DNA of 23,006 bases from an uncultured Parabacteroides sp. GTDB lineage: Bacteria > Bacteroidota > Bacteroidia > Bacteroidales > Tannerellaceae. Of the stretch, positions 22,525-23,006 are shown in pieces; position 1 is the first letter of the stretch, and every line of letters begins with the position of its first letter. The stretch lies in contig CAKUZF010000042.1 in assembly GCA_934718155.1 (NCBI GenBank), positions 1 through 23,006 on the forward strand, given 5' to 3'. The notes under the pieces are model-generated. The model was not told the DNA's origin and ran no database searches. It worked only from the letters and a program-made list of their open reading frames with translations. Made by a program: the position numbers and the translations under genes.

Positions 22525-22658
22525 GAAGAGGCGAAAATAGGTGGCTTGGAATCGTGTACGCACTTGGTTTGCTATTGCAAATGCTATGCTCTCGAGGTGC
22601 TAAATAAGTTTTAATGTCTTAGCAAAAACAGCACAGATGATTTCTAAAGCCAAAGTAA

Positions 22659-22868
22659 TCAGATATGTTTAATAATTTTAAGTTTACTATTAAATTTACC
22701 CATAATACTGTATGTATCACTGGCAGAATTATCTTCGCTTTTAAGACTGTATGAAATGGAATACTCACCAGACTTCGTATCTCCTTTCACAAATTTTATC
22801 GATCCAGCTAAGGGTATAAATTTCTCATGAGAAGGTGGTATGCTTAAGTCTGCGATGCCGTAAGACAC
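22659..22868 (-). CDS. Short hypothetical protein or gene remnant
   Basis: An unrecognised 69-codon frame starts at GTG (22868-22866) and encodes a polar, probably beta-rich peptide (GSIKFVKGDTKSGEYSISYS, GKFNSKLKIIKHI). The frame is open a further 15 codons upstream (reading NTQYFIIENSEF before the GTG) to a TAG at 22916-22914, but contains no ATG. Either it uses GTG, or it is the tail of a gene broken by a frameshift. Base composition is AT-rich, unlike the genes to the left. It follows the stop of another minus-strand gene by about 40 bases. Confidence 0.35.
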   Translation of the reverse strand: MSYGIADLSIPPSHEKFIPLAGSIKFVKGDTKSGEYSISYSLKSEDNSASDTYSIMGKFNSKLKIIKHI

Positions 22869-22906
22869 AAATTCGGAGTTCTCTATTATGAAATATTGCG
22901 TATTGA

Positions 22907-23006
22907 TTACTCTCTATTGATCCTTTCCTCCAATTCGTCTGGTGTAAGTATCTCCATCTTGGAGAAACCAAACCACTTCTTGCCCAAGTCCTTAATGGAT
23001 GCTCCT
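22907..23006 (-). CDS. C-terminus of an unidentified minus-strand gene (cut by window edge)
   Basis: The minus strand is open from the window edge to a TAA at 22909-22907, giving 32 residues that include KDLGKKWFGFSKMEIL and end TPDELEERINRE. The amphipathic, charged end looks like a genuine protein C-terminus, but I do not recognise the family. It precedes the short AT-rich frame at 22659-22868 on the same strand. Confidence 0.5.
   Translation of the reverse strand, partial: GASIKDLGKKWFGFSKMEILTPDELEERINRE

Noticed and set aside
22420..22614. 64-codon plus-strand frame over the repeat array
   Set aside because: Most of it is the translated 23-24 bp repeat; it has no start signal and no similarity I recognise.

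Overview
The window looks like chromosomal DNA of a Bacteroidales bacterium. Several intergenic regions carry the Bacteroidetes promoter pattern (a -33 TTTG/TTG box, about 19-20 bases, then TAnnTTTG). The gene content also fits: a two-RCK YidE-type carrier, a CBS-domain ClC protein of the GAEAP subtype, a COG2509 flavoprotein, and a RecJ/RecQ, TsaC, ClC and Fmt neighbourhood. Most genes are fairly GC-rich by eye. The last 400 bases or so are clearly AT-rich, and the left 1.1 kb is insertion-sequence debris. I cannot fix the genus.

Layout. (1) 1-1222: the 5' end of an IS1634-like transposase gene leaving the window on the left, then a decayed IS4-type transposase that has lost all three catalytic acidic positions. 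(2) 1223-4503, minus strand: a compact four-gene operon (sugar-nucleotidyltransferase-like, ATP-grasp, CDP-alcohol phosphatidyltransferase, HAD phosphatase). It is best read as a pathway that activates a small polyol or phosphate and places it in a phosphodiester-linked (lipid) head group; it recalls the inositol-lipid clusters of Bacteroides. (3) 4680-10126, plus: an outer-membrane barrel protein, a secreted isoaspartyl peptidase, RadA and a COG2509 FAD protein. (4) 10282-11097, minus: an exported cyclophilin whose 3' end abuts a five-unit 22-bp tandem repeat. (5) 11222-12898, plus: a YidE-like carrier with a strong hairpin terminator. (6) 12970-16129, minus: a recJ-recQ pair with overlapping reading frames. 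(7) 16355-22350, plus: tsaC, a polyprenyl-phosphate sugar transferase, a ClC channel, fmt and a metal permease fused to an HMA metallochaperone domain. (8) 22351-23006: a hairpin, a second short palindromic repeat array, then AT-rich DNA with a short unrecognised ORF and the C-terminus of another minus-strand gene.

The genes fall into envelope or lipid functions (four-gene cluster, barrel, sugar transferase, ClC, metal efflux) and information maintenance (RadA, RecJ, RecQ, TsaC, Fmt). No CRISPR array, rRNA or tRNA was seen. The best candidate for something not fully described is the four-gene head-group cluster with its off-consensus catalytic motifs. Next are the two unrelated 22-24 bp tandem repeat arrays placed directly after gene ends.
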